Below, one piece after another: positions 1 to 11,194 of a stretch of DNA of 64,000 nucleotides. The notes beneath the pieces are model-generated. The model was given only the letters and a program-made list of their open reading frames with translations. It had not been told where the DNA came from and did not search any database. Position 1 is the first letter of the stretch; every line of letters starts with the position of its first letter. This DNA is from Phlebopus portentosus. Lineage: Eukaryota > Basidiomycota > Agaricomycetes > Boletales > Boletinellaceae. Location of the stretch: contig JAYXKI010000004.1 in assembly GCA_037892935.1 (NCBI GenBank), positions 868,001-932,000 of the forward strand, in the 5' to 3' direction. Position numbers and translations under genes: made by a program.

Positions 1-1568
1 TAATACCCAGCTTGCTCTCAAGAGTAATCAGATATTAATCATGACGAGAATTCGAGCATACACTTTTCGCGAGCGGGCTTCAGAACCGTTACTGGACCAG
101 TGTATCTCACACACCAGTAAGGTCAGATATTCACTCTTCCGGCGTGCGAGAAAGCTTATGATGAAACACATGGTTAGCACGCCCGAAGAACATGGAGTTA
201 GATGACGTACAAGAGTTCCAAAAGTCAGATGGTGCGGAGGCTGCCCTATTTTGAAATTCATGGAAACGGACGACTAGAGAAACGCTCGCATGCGAAGGAT
301 ACTTCGTCGGACTTGTGTTCTAGACTCGATAACACATGGCTAGACAATGACTTTTTATTGTGAAAGATTCGGACTTCGCGCATATTAAACAGACCTGGAT
401 GGTTCCCTCATTAACCAAGAGGTGGCAGCGTCAAGGGTCACCGTGCCTTGACGACCGAATAGTGCCAGGTTTGCGCTCAACCAAGGACACGGGTTGGAAC
501 CAGTGAGGCATAGGAAATATACAGGTTTATTTGTTCGCTCCGCGCATCATGGCCGTATTTCCTTACGGAATGGTACTACTCTTCGTACATCCCGCTGCCG
601 CTGCAAGTCGACTAAGTAAGCATTATACAAATAGCTCGTCGTCTGGAAAGAGAGGTCAATTCTTCTGTAGAAAACGACACCAAGCATATCCGGCATACCT
701 CGGATGAAGCATATATCTTCGTGTCTCTCCGTGGATGCTCTATATGGATGCTCCTGAAGACAAGTGTAGTACCATCCATCCAGACACAAGATGGTCTGTC
801 CGGTCTGTCCGAAAGTCCATACAAGGCGTTATTATGTAATCTGATCGGCGCTTCTTTTGTTTGTACCTGAGGCATTTTGCGCGTATGAACAGTAGTAGTC
901 TCTTTTCTCCCATGAGCCAAACTACCCTTTCATCGTACAAGCTCCCAATTTAGTTCCAGAACATGCCTATTTCTGATTTGATTTGCCGCTCGGGCAGTTA
1001 TCTTGCACCAGAATTGCGGCGTGAGAGCTCGTCAGGAACGGTATTTGGTGGTCGGAATTCAACTGGAGTGTCCGTTTGCGAATGCCCACTACATTTCACC
1101 ATATTCACAACGGTCAAGTACTCATCCACTATTCCGTTCTAGGGATCTATCGCCGAAGGATGTGCCCGCCGCACCAAGCTCATGAGAGAAACGCTACGGC
1201 TCCAACTTCTTTTCATCGAAGGCCGTCGACTCCGATATCCCATTTATTCAAATGCTGGGACTACGTCTTTCCGTCTGTTCTTATTTCCGAGCGCATTCCA
1301 TTCTATTTGTCTGAGAGTCAGCACACAGACCGCGATTCATCGCACTTTCCCTTGGAGTGCGAGCAATAAGGTACCCAGCACTAAAAAATCAGTACATGAA
1401 ATCGTGTCGTATTTCGAAAAGAAAGGCAAAGGCAGTGTGGATTAAAGGAAAAACGGACTTTTCTGGAGACCATCGAGACCATGTACTCCGTCAGATGCTA
1501 AGTACTCGCAGAAGAATTTTTTTATACCGTGGATCATTTACTTCGGTATCATAAGAGACTTATAGTCC
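1..1568. repeat. Left copy of a ~1.57-kb direct repeat (partner 51018-52565)
   Basis: Base 1 aligns with base 51018 and homology runs to about 1568/52565 in the same orientation. The copies differ by scattered substitutions (roughly 2-3 per 100 bases in the first 300) and a few indels, the largest about 20 bp near 1498. After 1568 the two sequences diverge abruptly. The left limit is cut by the window edge, so the repeat may extend further left. In the right copy the repeat starts only 84 bp upstream of a laccase start codon, so a third laccase could lie left of base 1 (inference). No open frame in the repeat matches a family I know, and frames open in one copy are broken in the other. Confidence 0.9.
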
Positions 1569-2128
1569 AGACCAATCCACTTCATCGAGACACCATTAAA
1601 TATCAACCAACTCCTTGTATGGCGAGAGGAATACTGCTCGTGTACTCTACCTGGGAGCGTCCGAATCCCAGATGGTTTTTTTTCAAGGTTTCTCGAGACT
1701 GGTATCTGAAATATGTAGCAGATGGGCGCAGGGCCTATGTCCCCAAATACTCGCGTTAACGCGATTCTTCGCGATTCTTTTCAGGGAGCTCATTCTGCAT
1801 CTGAACTCCAGGAACTCCCCAAACGTGTAGGAGTCGAAACGCTTATCCTTTTCAACCCCACCTCCCCGAGTCTTACTCACGGACGTAACCACAAAGGGAG
1901 TCGAGATTGATACGGATATAAATCAAGACCTTCTCAAGAGTTTTCGATGGAAGCCGGAAGGAGCGCATGAGCTTAGTTGGCTCGCGACTTACTGGTAGCC
2001 GAGGAGAGCCTGGCAGATTGTACAGACAACAGGAACTTTAAAGAGGACTGTCACCCATTTTGACCATGACTCTCTAGAGCTATGCACATATGAAACGATG
2101 ATTCCTAGGCATCGGAAACTTACATGGC
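1569..2128. other. Stretch without a recognisable gene
   Basis: Only short frames of at most about 75 codons with unremarkable composition. I see no conserved motif, RNA gene or repeat here. Confidence 0.5.
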
Positions 2129-2628
2129 TTAGCACGAATAGGTCCGAGGGCGCTTGTTACTATTCAGCGACCCGCATACCCATTCGAATAAACACTGATC
2201 TACTTGCAGACGGAGCAGGACAATCTTCAGTTGCCGATCCATCCCAGAGAAATCCGTCGGTGAATTAGCGAAGACCAGGGAGAATGACGGAGAAGAGGAC
2301 AAACGTCCAAACAACCTGACTGCCGGAGAGAGTAAATATAAAATCCTTTGCCGTCGTTCCCAAAGCACGAATATCCGATAAGATGAATCATCGGCTAGTG
2401 TATCAATACCATCGTGACATGAACAATAAGGAATCATGTACATACGGCGTTCGACAGCATCGGCCGTAAACAACCTAACGTTCACACTCAGCATCATTTC
2501 TTACACCTTCTCAAAATTTTGAATATCGATAAACGTTGCTCGCAGCTGCATGATTCTCGTTTCAAAAACGTACCTATCCAGTAATTCCAATCATCATCTC
2601 CCTGCCTTGGCCTTTTGTGTTCTCCGAC
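2129..2628 (-). pseudogene. Possible fragment of a basidiomycete multi-pass membrane protein
   Basis: A 122-codon frame (2129-2497) contains RIFVLWERRQRILYLL. This resembles the R-x-x-A-L-W-x-R helix-flanking motif of the large agaricomycete family of membrane proteins annotated with a DUF6533-type N-terminus. In the next frame a hydrophobic segment (VVWTFVLFSVILPGL) follows directly, which suggests an intron or frameshift at about 2330. No full gene could be assembled: the preceding helices are missing or scrambled. Its position beside a recognisable membrane-protein gene at 2909-4371 on the same strand fits a local family pair. This rests on motif resemblance only. Confidence 0.3.
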
Positions 2629-2908
2629 ATAGGAGTATTGAATAACTGCTTTTAACGATCTATATGTAAAAAAACTCAGATAAATAGCAATGATGCGAGA
2701 CTGGGGTGGCTAGACGCGCACGTAATAGACTAAACAGTATGATATAGCCTCAATCCGTCTGATTCCGGTGTATAAAAAAGAGAAAAAGAGAAGTGTGGTC
2801 CATAAATAGACCAATCCTTTGTCAACACAATCAGAACATATCTTGAGCAATTGGAAGCTATATTCCAACCATGAATGCTCCTCGAACACCGCTAATACCG
2901 CTAATGTA

Positions 2909-4371
2909 TTAGACACTCTGGTGGGTCTTCCTCAGACTGGTACCGTCTGAGTCAGAAGTCACATGGCGTGAAATGCAAATATTAACTGGGTTCATCCCAT
3001 ATTCTTCACCCTGACGATTCAGGTCTACCGGCTTGTGCGTCCTTCGAATTGGAGCCCAGCTTCGCATGGGTCGTTGCTGCGTTGTGGAAACTGTATGGTG
3101 GTCCAAACCTAGACACACTCTCACAATTATTAAACAGAATACGCAACCCACTACTGGGCTTGTCTGAAAAGGAGTCAGTTATGATGGAATCTTCAAAGCG
3201 ATCTGCTTACCGAGTCAAGTGCTGGAAACTGGACGTCCGAGTTGAGGAGGTAAGAAATCAATGTAACGAGAGAACAGCATCTAGCTCTGTGCTTGAGATT
3301 GTGATGTGCATCTAAGAAACATAATACTAACGTATATACTGCGGCACTCTCAACAATAATGACGATTACTCGCTAGAATTCATAAGACCATGCACATGAA
3401 AGAAGAACTTGTCGCGACGTACCATCGTTGCACTAGAGTGTCCAATGGATCCTTTGATGGCCCTATTCACGCTCCAGATTTTATATGAAATGATCGCTGT
3501 CAATTCAATGAATGCCCTAATCAAAAACCTTCGCATAAGTGAGACAACTCACAGGTGCAATAGAGATTCGTACTAAGTCATGCACATCCAATGAAGTATG
3601 GTACCACAAGAGAAACTGGAAAACAAATGACGCACGCAAGGGTACAAGCAAAGGCAGACGTTATCCACCGACCTAAGTACCCAATTCTTAGTATTGTACT
3701 GTACAATTCTCAAAGAGAAGCCATACTGCAGACCGACAGGAAAACTGCCTCTCCGGGCTTGAGCTTTGAGAATTGATAAGTTATCCCAGTACCGGTAACT
3801 GTTGGAATGAGTCGCTGCATTGGTTCAACACAAAGCAGACTGACCGAGAAACGCAAGAGTAGTGCACAGAGGAAAGATGCAAATGGTTATTTTGCCTCCC
3901 CAAATCAACCAGAGACGATAACACTATTAGTTCCGATAAACAAATTTAGCAGCTTGATTAATACCACACTTACGAGAATAATGTCTGCAGCGATGCATTC
4001 AAATACATACAGACCTGTCTTAGCGACGTTGATCGGAGTTGATAGGTTTGCATAATATGCCAATGGGTCTCGATTCTCAGTCGCAAACGCTCGAAAGAGC
4101 CTAGCGATGTCAAGGATCCAATGCTGCGAGGTATTAGTATACGGCCCATGTGAAGAGCGCGGCAAAACTCAACTGAAGTGATGGAGATGAAAAGAATAAA
4201 GGACGTCGTGACCATCGTTTTATTGACTGGTACATCTGGGAACCGTCCACCAGCACGATGCCTGTACAATAGGCAATACAGACAAGTAATGAACAAGACG
4301 AGGAATACGCCATAGATGGCAGATTCAACGACGATTCCACTGAGCTCACATGGAACTAGAGCTAGAGTCAT
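2909..4371 (-). CDS. Multi-exon multi-pass membrane protein of an expanded basidiomycete family
   Basis: Function is unknown; the family is common in agaricomycetes and usually annotated as a hypothetical seven-helix protein. Exon 1 from 4371 carries the first helices (ELSGIVVESAIYGVFLVLF, then VTTSFILFISITS). A 50-nt intron starts at GTTGAG and exon 2 resumes with HWILDIARLFRAF and YANLSTPINVAKTGLYV. After a GTAAGT intron comes YRLWLIWGG, then a short exon TGTGITYQFSKLKPGEAVF, then RWITSAFACTLACVI, YKIWSVNRAI, an exon with IIVESAAVYTLVLCFL, and finally VVGCVFCLIIVRVCLGL with a basic Ser/Thr-rich tail ending at 2909. These blocks occur in the order expected for the family. The splice between TLACVI and the YKIW exon is uncertain. 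At least six hydrophobic segments are visible. The gene may be intact. Confidence 0.65.
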
Positions 4372-5137
4372 GGCTATAAGATTGATGGCGCGTTCTCTCA
4401 GTTAGGATTAGAATTTATAGAGGGACTGAAGTGCTTCCCGCATATGAAATTGTAAAAGGTGTTAGGATCATGTGTTAGATGGACATTCAAAGTCAATTTG
4501 AGTCGATCACATCTGTCGCCACGCATTCATCAGCATCAGATTCCGCTTGTCGGAACCCTTTCCACGCTCTAGCTACTATTCGAGGACTCGGAGGAATCGA
4601 ACAAATGCAGACCGGAACTTTCATGTGTGTGATAGATCCGCGCCATATAAAACTGAGCACGTCATCATAGTTATATCCTAAGTATTGTCTTTTACAGTAA
4701 ACCTCATAGATCTGTTGAAGCCGCACCTTCCGTCTATGGTATTCATTTCACCTCTTCCTTCTTATTCTTTCTGCGTCTGAGAGGTCAGAAGGGCTCTCAT
4801 TCATCACTAGCATATACTATGGAGCCCGGGTATCTGAAGTTTAATGGTAAATCTGATTGTGAATGTCCTGAAAGCAGTATTGTAGGATCAAGACCTCACC
4901 TCTATTTAACTATAAATTGCGTCAATCCTACAATTGTGAGAGTTTTACGTGTAAACGAGACATTTCATGCATGGTGTGCACTCACAGCATTCTTCTGGTA
5001 GTTCCGTCTGCGAGCAACCGGGAGTTAATTGCAATTCGGCTGATAGATTTGACTCGTTTATACTGTATATATATATATATAATCCATATTTCTGTAAGGC
5101 CGAGGAACGCCTGGAATGGAGTGAAATGCACGGTGAT
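4372..5137. other. Intergenic stretch without a recognisable gene
   Basis: Short frames only. A (TA)n run of about 14 bases lies near 5066-5081. No motif or RNA gene seen. Confidence 0.5.
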
Positions 5138-5330
5138 TAAATCAACGCACTTGACGCAAATTGACCTATACATATCTGTTATCCCTTTCTAAAGAATGGC
5201 GAGCGAAGCGATGATTATGGGAACTCATGTCTCATCCGTGAACCCACATGCTTGGCGCCCCGCCGGTGAATCAATAATGTTCCCCAAGACCACCGGAGGC
5301 CCGAGATGTTGTTTTTTGGCGTAATATTAA
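5138..5330. repeat. Dispersed ~0.2-kb repeat, copy 1
   Basis: The sequence from TAAATCAACGCAC to GGCGTAATATTA recurs at 15024-15239 in the same orientation with scattered changes and two insertions of about 6-12 bp in the second copy. Shared blocks include GATTATGGGAACTCATGTCT and GGTGAATCAATAATGTT. It has no coding frame. No terminal inverted repeat or target duplication was obvious, so the class is unassigned. Confidence 0.8.
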
Positions 5331-5811
5331 CATTCGAGGGTGAAGTTCCGGATCAAGACGCTGCTCGAGGGAGGAAAAACATCTCATAAAGATGATCTAT
5401 AAAAAAGTAAGTGTCAATAAAGTATGAGAGGACGCTTGCATTGGAACCGATACTTGGAGGAATCATAAGGTGTCCTTGTTTACCAAGCTGCCTCATTTCC
5501 GAACGTGGAAGATCTGACAAAAAAATAAGTAAAGAAACGGTTGATGATCGGTGAGTAAGGAGTAGCCGAATTTGAAAAGCAGGAGATACAGGAAGGAGAA
5601 ACATCTTTCACGAGGACATTTCAACTTCCGGCTTCTTCAGGGCGTGATGGTGTTGTCTTTGGGGTCCTTTCTAGCTCGTAAGGTATCAATCCAATTTTTA
5701 ATCTATGGGACAATAAAACACTTAGTGACAGTCTAGTCTAAGCTCCGAGGAGCAAATAATCTGCTCACTTATCCTGTGCACCGTCAGTATCTCATCCTTC
5801 GTTGTTTCGTG
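5331..5811. other. Upstream region of the NRPS-like gene
   Basis: No gene recognised. It presumably holds the promoter and 5' leader of the NRPS-like gene starting at 5812. No convincing TATA box could be singled out. Confidence 0.4.
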
Positions 5812-8800
5812 ATGGACTACAAGACACTGCCTATTCCGCCATTGCCTTCCACTCAAGCGCTTTCGAGTGCCTCATTCCGGCCACCTCCCTTGGATGGCTC
5901 GATGACACTTCCGGAGATGTACGACTGGCATTTTATGCATAGTCCAGGACATCCCGTTCTCCTTTATACAACTGAAGAGGGAGGCGAAAAAATCATTTCC
6001 TGGGAGAATTGTGCACGTGCAATATACAGAGTTGCAAACGAGGTTCAACGTCGCATTGGCAGAGAACCGAACGCCAAGAACCAGCCTCCAACCGTCGTAG
6101 TTATTGTAGCCGCAGTAGGTCTGTCATTCTTCTTTCATAAATTTCGCCCATTCTGAACTGCTTTCATTTTCAGATACTATCACATACTTTCTGAATATTG
6201 CCGGCATCTTCCGATCTGGGTATATTGTATTTCCTATTTCACCTCGCAATTCGCCGGCAGCGGTTGCCCATCTTCTGCAAAAGGGAACCGTCGTCTCGCA
6301 TATTCTCATCGGAGCAGAACCAGCCTCTCAGAGTCTAGTATCGAATGCACTTCAGCTACTCGATGTCGACATTCGGGATCGCATTGGGAAATCGGCGCTT
6401 CCCACTTTCGATGAAATGTGTGACCTTGACGGAACCAACCACTGCCAGTGGTCAGATCACCCACCTAACGTCAGTTTCGATTTGGACTGCGTCGCACTCA
6501 TTTTGCATTCGTCCGGGTCAACCGCTTTTCCGAAGCCAGTTTACTGGACGCACTACAGACTAGTTCAGCTTGCTTATTGTCCATGTATGTTCCAATCATG
6601 ACTGAAGGAGTGGATCTTTACAACATTATAACAGACTTTGGGGAGCACGACATGTGTGGGACAAGGTTCGCGTGCCACTCGATGCCGATGTACGTAAATG
6701 CATTTTCCTCCGGATGGTGTCTTACGCTGTATTTCAGGTTCCACGGCATGGGTGTCATGCAGACTGGTTGGACAGTATGCTGCTCTTACTCATTGATTTC
6801 TTCGTCGTCGTTAATGTATTATACAGGCAGCCACAGGTCTAATCATAACTGGGTTTGATCCTCGTATTCCTGGTGTCCTACCCAATCCCGACACTATTAT
6901 TGAGAGCTCCATCGCTTCAAAAAGCGACATAATCTTTTGCGTGCCGAGTTTCATCGAGGTTTGAAATCAAAGTACCTCTGGAAGGTACCGTTCTGATTGA
7001 CAGATAATTTAGGCCTGGAGCAGAAATTCTCAACATGTCTCCAGTCTGAGTAATGTTCACGGAGTTGTAGGTTTAGTTACGCATTTAAAAACTGAAGAGT
7101 TTTTTACAATGCCTCCAGTTGTACGGTGGTGGCCCATTAAACGAAGATATCGGAAATAAACTGTCGGACGAAGGGGTCTCAATATTTATTCTTTACGGCT
7201 GGTATGCTTTCAGTATCTGTTTCCACGACATTTTTACTGAGAAAAGTATCAGTACTGAGATTGGAATCATGTGTCCTATAATACCTAGTGAGTTATAACA
7301 TACGATGCCGAGATTTATCTGACATCAAGCAGAACCGGTGAAAAGGGATTGGAATTATTTCTGTTTGGCGGGAAACATCAAAGGAAAGCTCAGAGAGGAT
7401 GGACACGGGCATTATGAATTGGTGATTCTAGTACGTACTCAGCAACTCAGGGCATACATACAATAGCTTATTCTTTCGAAGCCGAATCCGTATGAGGTTC
7501 CGAGCGTCTTCAATACCCTCGAAGATGGAGAAGATGCATATGCTACAAATGATCTCTTGACACCCCATCCAACGAAAGCAGGATATTGGAAAATTCATGG
7601 AAGAGTAGACGACCAAATCATGCACTCAAACGGCGAGAAGGTTAGTTCATGCGACTCTCAAAACTACAAATACTAAAGGTCAACAGACGAATCCCGGTCC
7701 ATTAGGTATGAGAAGCTATAACTTGATTTCAACGTCTCAAGTGCGGTGATGTAGAGATGATCTTGAATCAAGATCCGCATATCAGATCGTCTGTTATGTT
7801 TGGACGTGGCAGATTCTACGCCGGAGTCATCATTGATCCAAAATCAGAATATGCGATAGACCCTATAAATTTGCGCGATCTAGCCAAATTTCGTCAGACT
7901 ATCTGGTGTGTTACAAACTAAAGAAAACGCGTGGACGCCTTGCTAATATTTGTCTCCATAGGCCAACAGTGGAGCGAATGAACGATTTTGCGCCCCAGCA
8001 TTCTAGGATATTTAAAGAGGTGCGCAGACGATTTTTCCCGTGCGATTCGTACTTACTTCTGCCTCTCGAAAAGATGATTATTGTAGTCTCTCCGTCCAAA
8101 CCCTTTACTTATACGGCCAAGAATACAGCTAGACGACAGGTTATCATTGAAGATTATGTGGAGGAGATCGACGCAATTTATACTGCGGTAGAGGAATCTA
8201 CGCAAGCAAATATTCCACTTCCTCCATCTTGGTCGTTCAAGCATGCCTTAGAGTTTACGAGGAAAACGGTTCAAGGCGTCATGAAATTGTCAATTGGTGA
8301 CGACGCCGATCTTTTCCGTCATGGTTGTGACAGGTTAGCTAGCAAAGGCTCCAGAGCCATAGCTTTGAAACTCAAGAGTCTTCAATAGTCTCCAAGCTAC
8401 GTGGATCCGAAATACAGTCCTGAATGCTCTACAGAAATCTACCGATTTAAAGCCAGGAACCATGCCTTTCAACTTCGTCTATCAGAACCCATCTATCATG
8501 TCGCTTGCTTATTATGTTTCTCATTTGTTGGAAGAAAATTCCAATTCGACCCAGCAGAACGACGCTGAAAGACAAGCTCGGGAGATGGAGTCCATGGTCG
8601 ATAAATACGCCAGATTATTCAGACAGCATCTACCATCTGCTCCGTCGCCTAGCGCAGACGTGGTCCTACTTACAGGAACGACTGGAGGTTTAGGTTGTCT
8701 GTTATTGACAGCTCTTCTTAAGGATCCGAACGTTCAGAAGGTGTATGCATTAAACCGGGATGGGGGGAGTCTACACGATCGTCAGACGAAAGCACTGAAG

Positions 8801-10023
8801 GAGAGAGGATTGGACCCGGACATCCTCAATTCTCCAAGACTAACCCTCCTTTATGGAAAACTTGACGTGCGGGGTTTCGGTCTGGATACACAGACTTTCG
8901 ATACTGTGAGTGTGATACTTTTGATCCTAAAAAGATATTACAGTATCTATACTTTACTTAAATCAGATAAGGAGCTCTATTACGCATATCATTCACAACG
9001 GTTCGTAAGTTTCGATAAGACATGATCGTTCTTCGCCTGACACTCCATCCAAGCTTATCCGGTGAATTTCAATATGGCGCTATCTTCCTTTGAAGCGAGC
9101 ATTTACACACTTCGCCACGTGATTGATTTGGCATTATCATCTCCGCTCCCGGATCCTCCTCGCGTCTTGTTCACAAGTTCTATCAGTGTGGTTCGTCGTA
9201 AGTAACCAATATCTACACTCTTGCCTCATGCTTCGTTTATCATTTCACATTTTGTCGCAGATGAACTGGATAATGAACCAGTCCCTGAGAAATACGTCGA
9301 CTTTGCAGCTGCTGAAGGAAGTGGGTACAGCGAATCAAAATGGGTATGCGAGAAGCTTCTTGAAATCGCTTCCTCTCGAACCTCCTTGAGGCCGATAACG
9401 GTGCGTATAGGGCAGTTGAGTGGCATGACGAATGGTGGTTACTGGAACCAAAAAGAGTGGATGCCGGCTTTGATAAAGTCCAGTGTGTACATCGGCTGCC
9501 TTCCAAACCTTGACACGGTAAGCTTAAGGAACAAATTTCCGAATACATATTAAGGCGATGATTATTGATTGCCAACTAGGATGTATCCTGGTTACCGATA
9601 GACATTGCTGCGGAGGTGATTGCTGAACTGCGTAACTCTGTCGCGCCTGTGTTGCATCTGGCCCATCCACACCCAGTACCATGGTCGTCGGTGTTCCAAG
9701 TGGCATCCCAAGAGCTTCAATTGCCCTTGGTGCCCTACAATGACTGGTTCAGGGCACTTACGTCGGATGATCAAAGCCTCGATGTCATACGCAGTGTTGA
9801 TTTACTGACAAGAAATCCCGCACTACGCATCGTTGATTTCTTCCGAACTCCAGTCGAAAACACGGAAGCTTACGGAGAGGCATTGGGTATGAGATCACTC
9901 GCGCTGAACGAAGCGCTAAATAACTCTGTCATCTTACGTCGCATGCAAGAAATGCCTCTGTCGGACGTCGATGTGAAAAAATGGATTGCAGCCTGGAGCA
10001 GTTCCGGTTTCCTTTCTTTGTAA
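5812..10023 (+). CDS. NRPS-like adenylation-thiolation-reductase enzyme (carboxylic acid reductase type)
   Basis: Expected to adenylate a carboxylic acid, load it on a phosphopantetheine arm and release it by NAD(P)H reduction; the substrate cannot be told. The ATG at 5812 opens with MDYKTLPIPPLPSTQALSS, a start typical of basidiomycete NRPS-like reductases; a frame open further left lacks an ATG. A-domain blocks in order: LILHSSGSTAFPKPVYWTH (about 6500-6555, P-loop), YGGGPL (about 7120), YGCTEIG across an intron (about 7195-7265), NDLLTPHP, then GRVDDQIMHSNGEKTNPGPL (7590-7706). The thiolation site is DLFRHGCDSLQA; its serine codon is split by an intron at 8334-8388. The reductase starts with the nucleotide-binding motif LTGTTGGLG (about 8670), followed by the Ser-rich FTSSISVV and the catalytic YSESK (about 9330), ending at TAA 10021-10023. 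Roughly fifteen introns are implied; no break was found. Its neighbours are an MFS transporter and a PKS on the opposite strand. Confidence 0.9.
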
Positions 10024-10080
10024 TTATACAAATTTGTCAGAAATTGAGATCCCGATCGCCATCTTGTATTTCTCCAGCCT

Positions 10081-10371
10081 ATGCGAGTTCTAGATTACTG
10101 TAATATAATGAGTGATTCAGTTATGTCGGTAAGTGATTCAATTGAACCATTCACCTTTGACCCTTTCCGTTCAGCCCAAAAACCAATCCTCATCAAGCAC
10201 GATGGAGTGTTGAATGCCGCAGGAAATCACCTTCAGGCCTTTTACAGCGATATCATAAAAAAAGAGATCAGCAGAAACTTCACTGAAAATGCACCCAGTG
10301 TTGGATATACATCGAACATGGTCTTATTGCCTGGCGCGACGTGTTATCCCATTCGCCCATTGCACAGCTGA
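10081..10371 (+). CDS. Unrecognised 96-codon frame downstream of the NRPS-like gene
   Basis: Starts with ATG at 10081 and is open to 10371. Composition is balanced (Asp/Ser-rich N-terminus, then NAAGNHLQAFYSDIIKK), but I recognise no family. It could be a chance frame in the 3' region of the NRPS-like gene. No introns or motifs support it. Confidence 0.2.
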   Translation: MRVLDYCNIMSDSVMSVSDSIEPFTFDPFRSAQKPILIKHDGVLNAAGNHLQAFYSDIIKKEISRNFTENAPSVGYTSNMVLLPGATCYPIRPLHS

Positions 10372-11194
10372 CCTTTTTCGCCGTTTCACTGGAAAAGACA
10401 AATTTCCGCAGCTGAGCCAGGAATGACAAAACTAGGAGAAGCATGCGCATTATCAAAGAGGCTGAACAGTCCAGGGCTGGGGTGAGATTGAGGTACGTTA
10501 TATTTAGATCAAGAACGACTTGAATTATTCGCTTATATTCGCAATGATATTAGCGATGATTGATCAAGCCGAAGTTCAACTCAGGTGAGGAGGGCAAGAC
10601 GAAGTTGAAGAGTCCGGAAGGCTCTCTTGACAAGACAATCACCTAGCTAGGTGACAAAGGACGAGTATAACGATTGTCAGAAGCAGTACATTTTGTAGTT
10701 TGCGTGATTTACAGTAATTCAAGTGAATGATTCAATGTCTGGTGTTCATTGAATGGTTTTCAGTCGCTTTTCTGAACGTATGAATTTTGCACCTGGTTCA
10801 TTGGACTGCGTTAAGGGATTATAACTGAGCCATTCGCTTCTTCATTCAAGCGTTCGACTGAACTGGTAGTTTACAGAACATAATCAAGGCCAATATATCC
10901 TTGTGAGTTACGTGCTGCACGTATTAGATTTTACCTGACGACCCAGCCAATGAGCGAGTCGTTGTGGGAAAACCTGACAACCAAATAATCGACGGAGAGA
11001 TTTCCTTAAGCAGGCGACCCTCTGGGAGCGATGCTGCTCTGGTTTCTGGGTGGGTGCTCCTTTGTTTTACTTCTTCTGGAATGCTACACATGCCGTGAAA
11101 ATGTGCTCTGGATTGTGATTGAACAAGCCGTAATAGCACGGGAGCTTTGAATGACATAATCCACTGATCTCTCTCGACAGCCTAGAGCCGTTTA
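10372..11194. other. Intergenic region between convergent NRPS-like and MFS genes
   Basis: Both flanking genes end here (plus from the left, minus from the right). No gene, RNA or repeat recognised. A 77-codon minus frame at 10924-11157 has no family resemblance. Confidence 0.5.
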
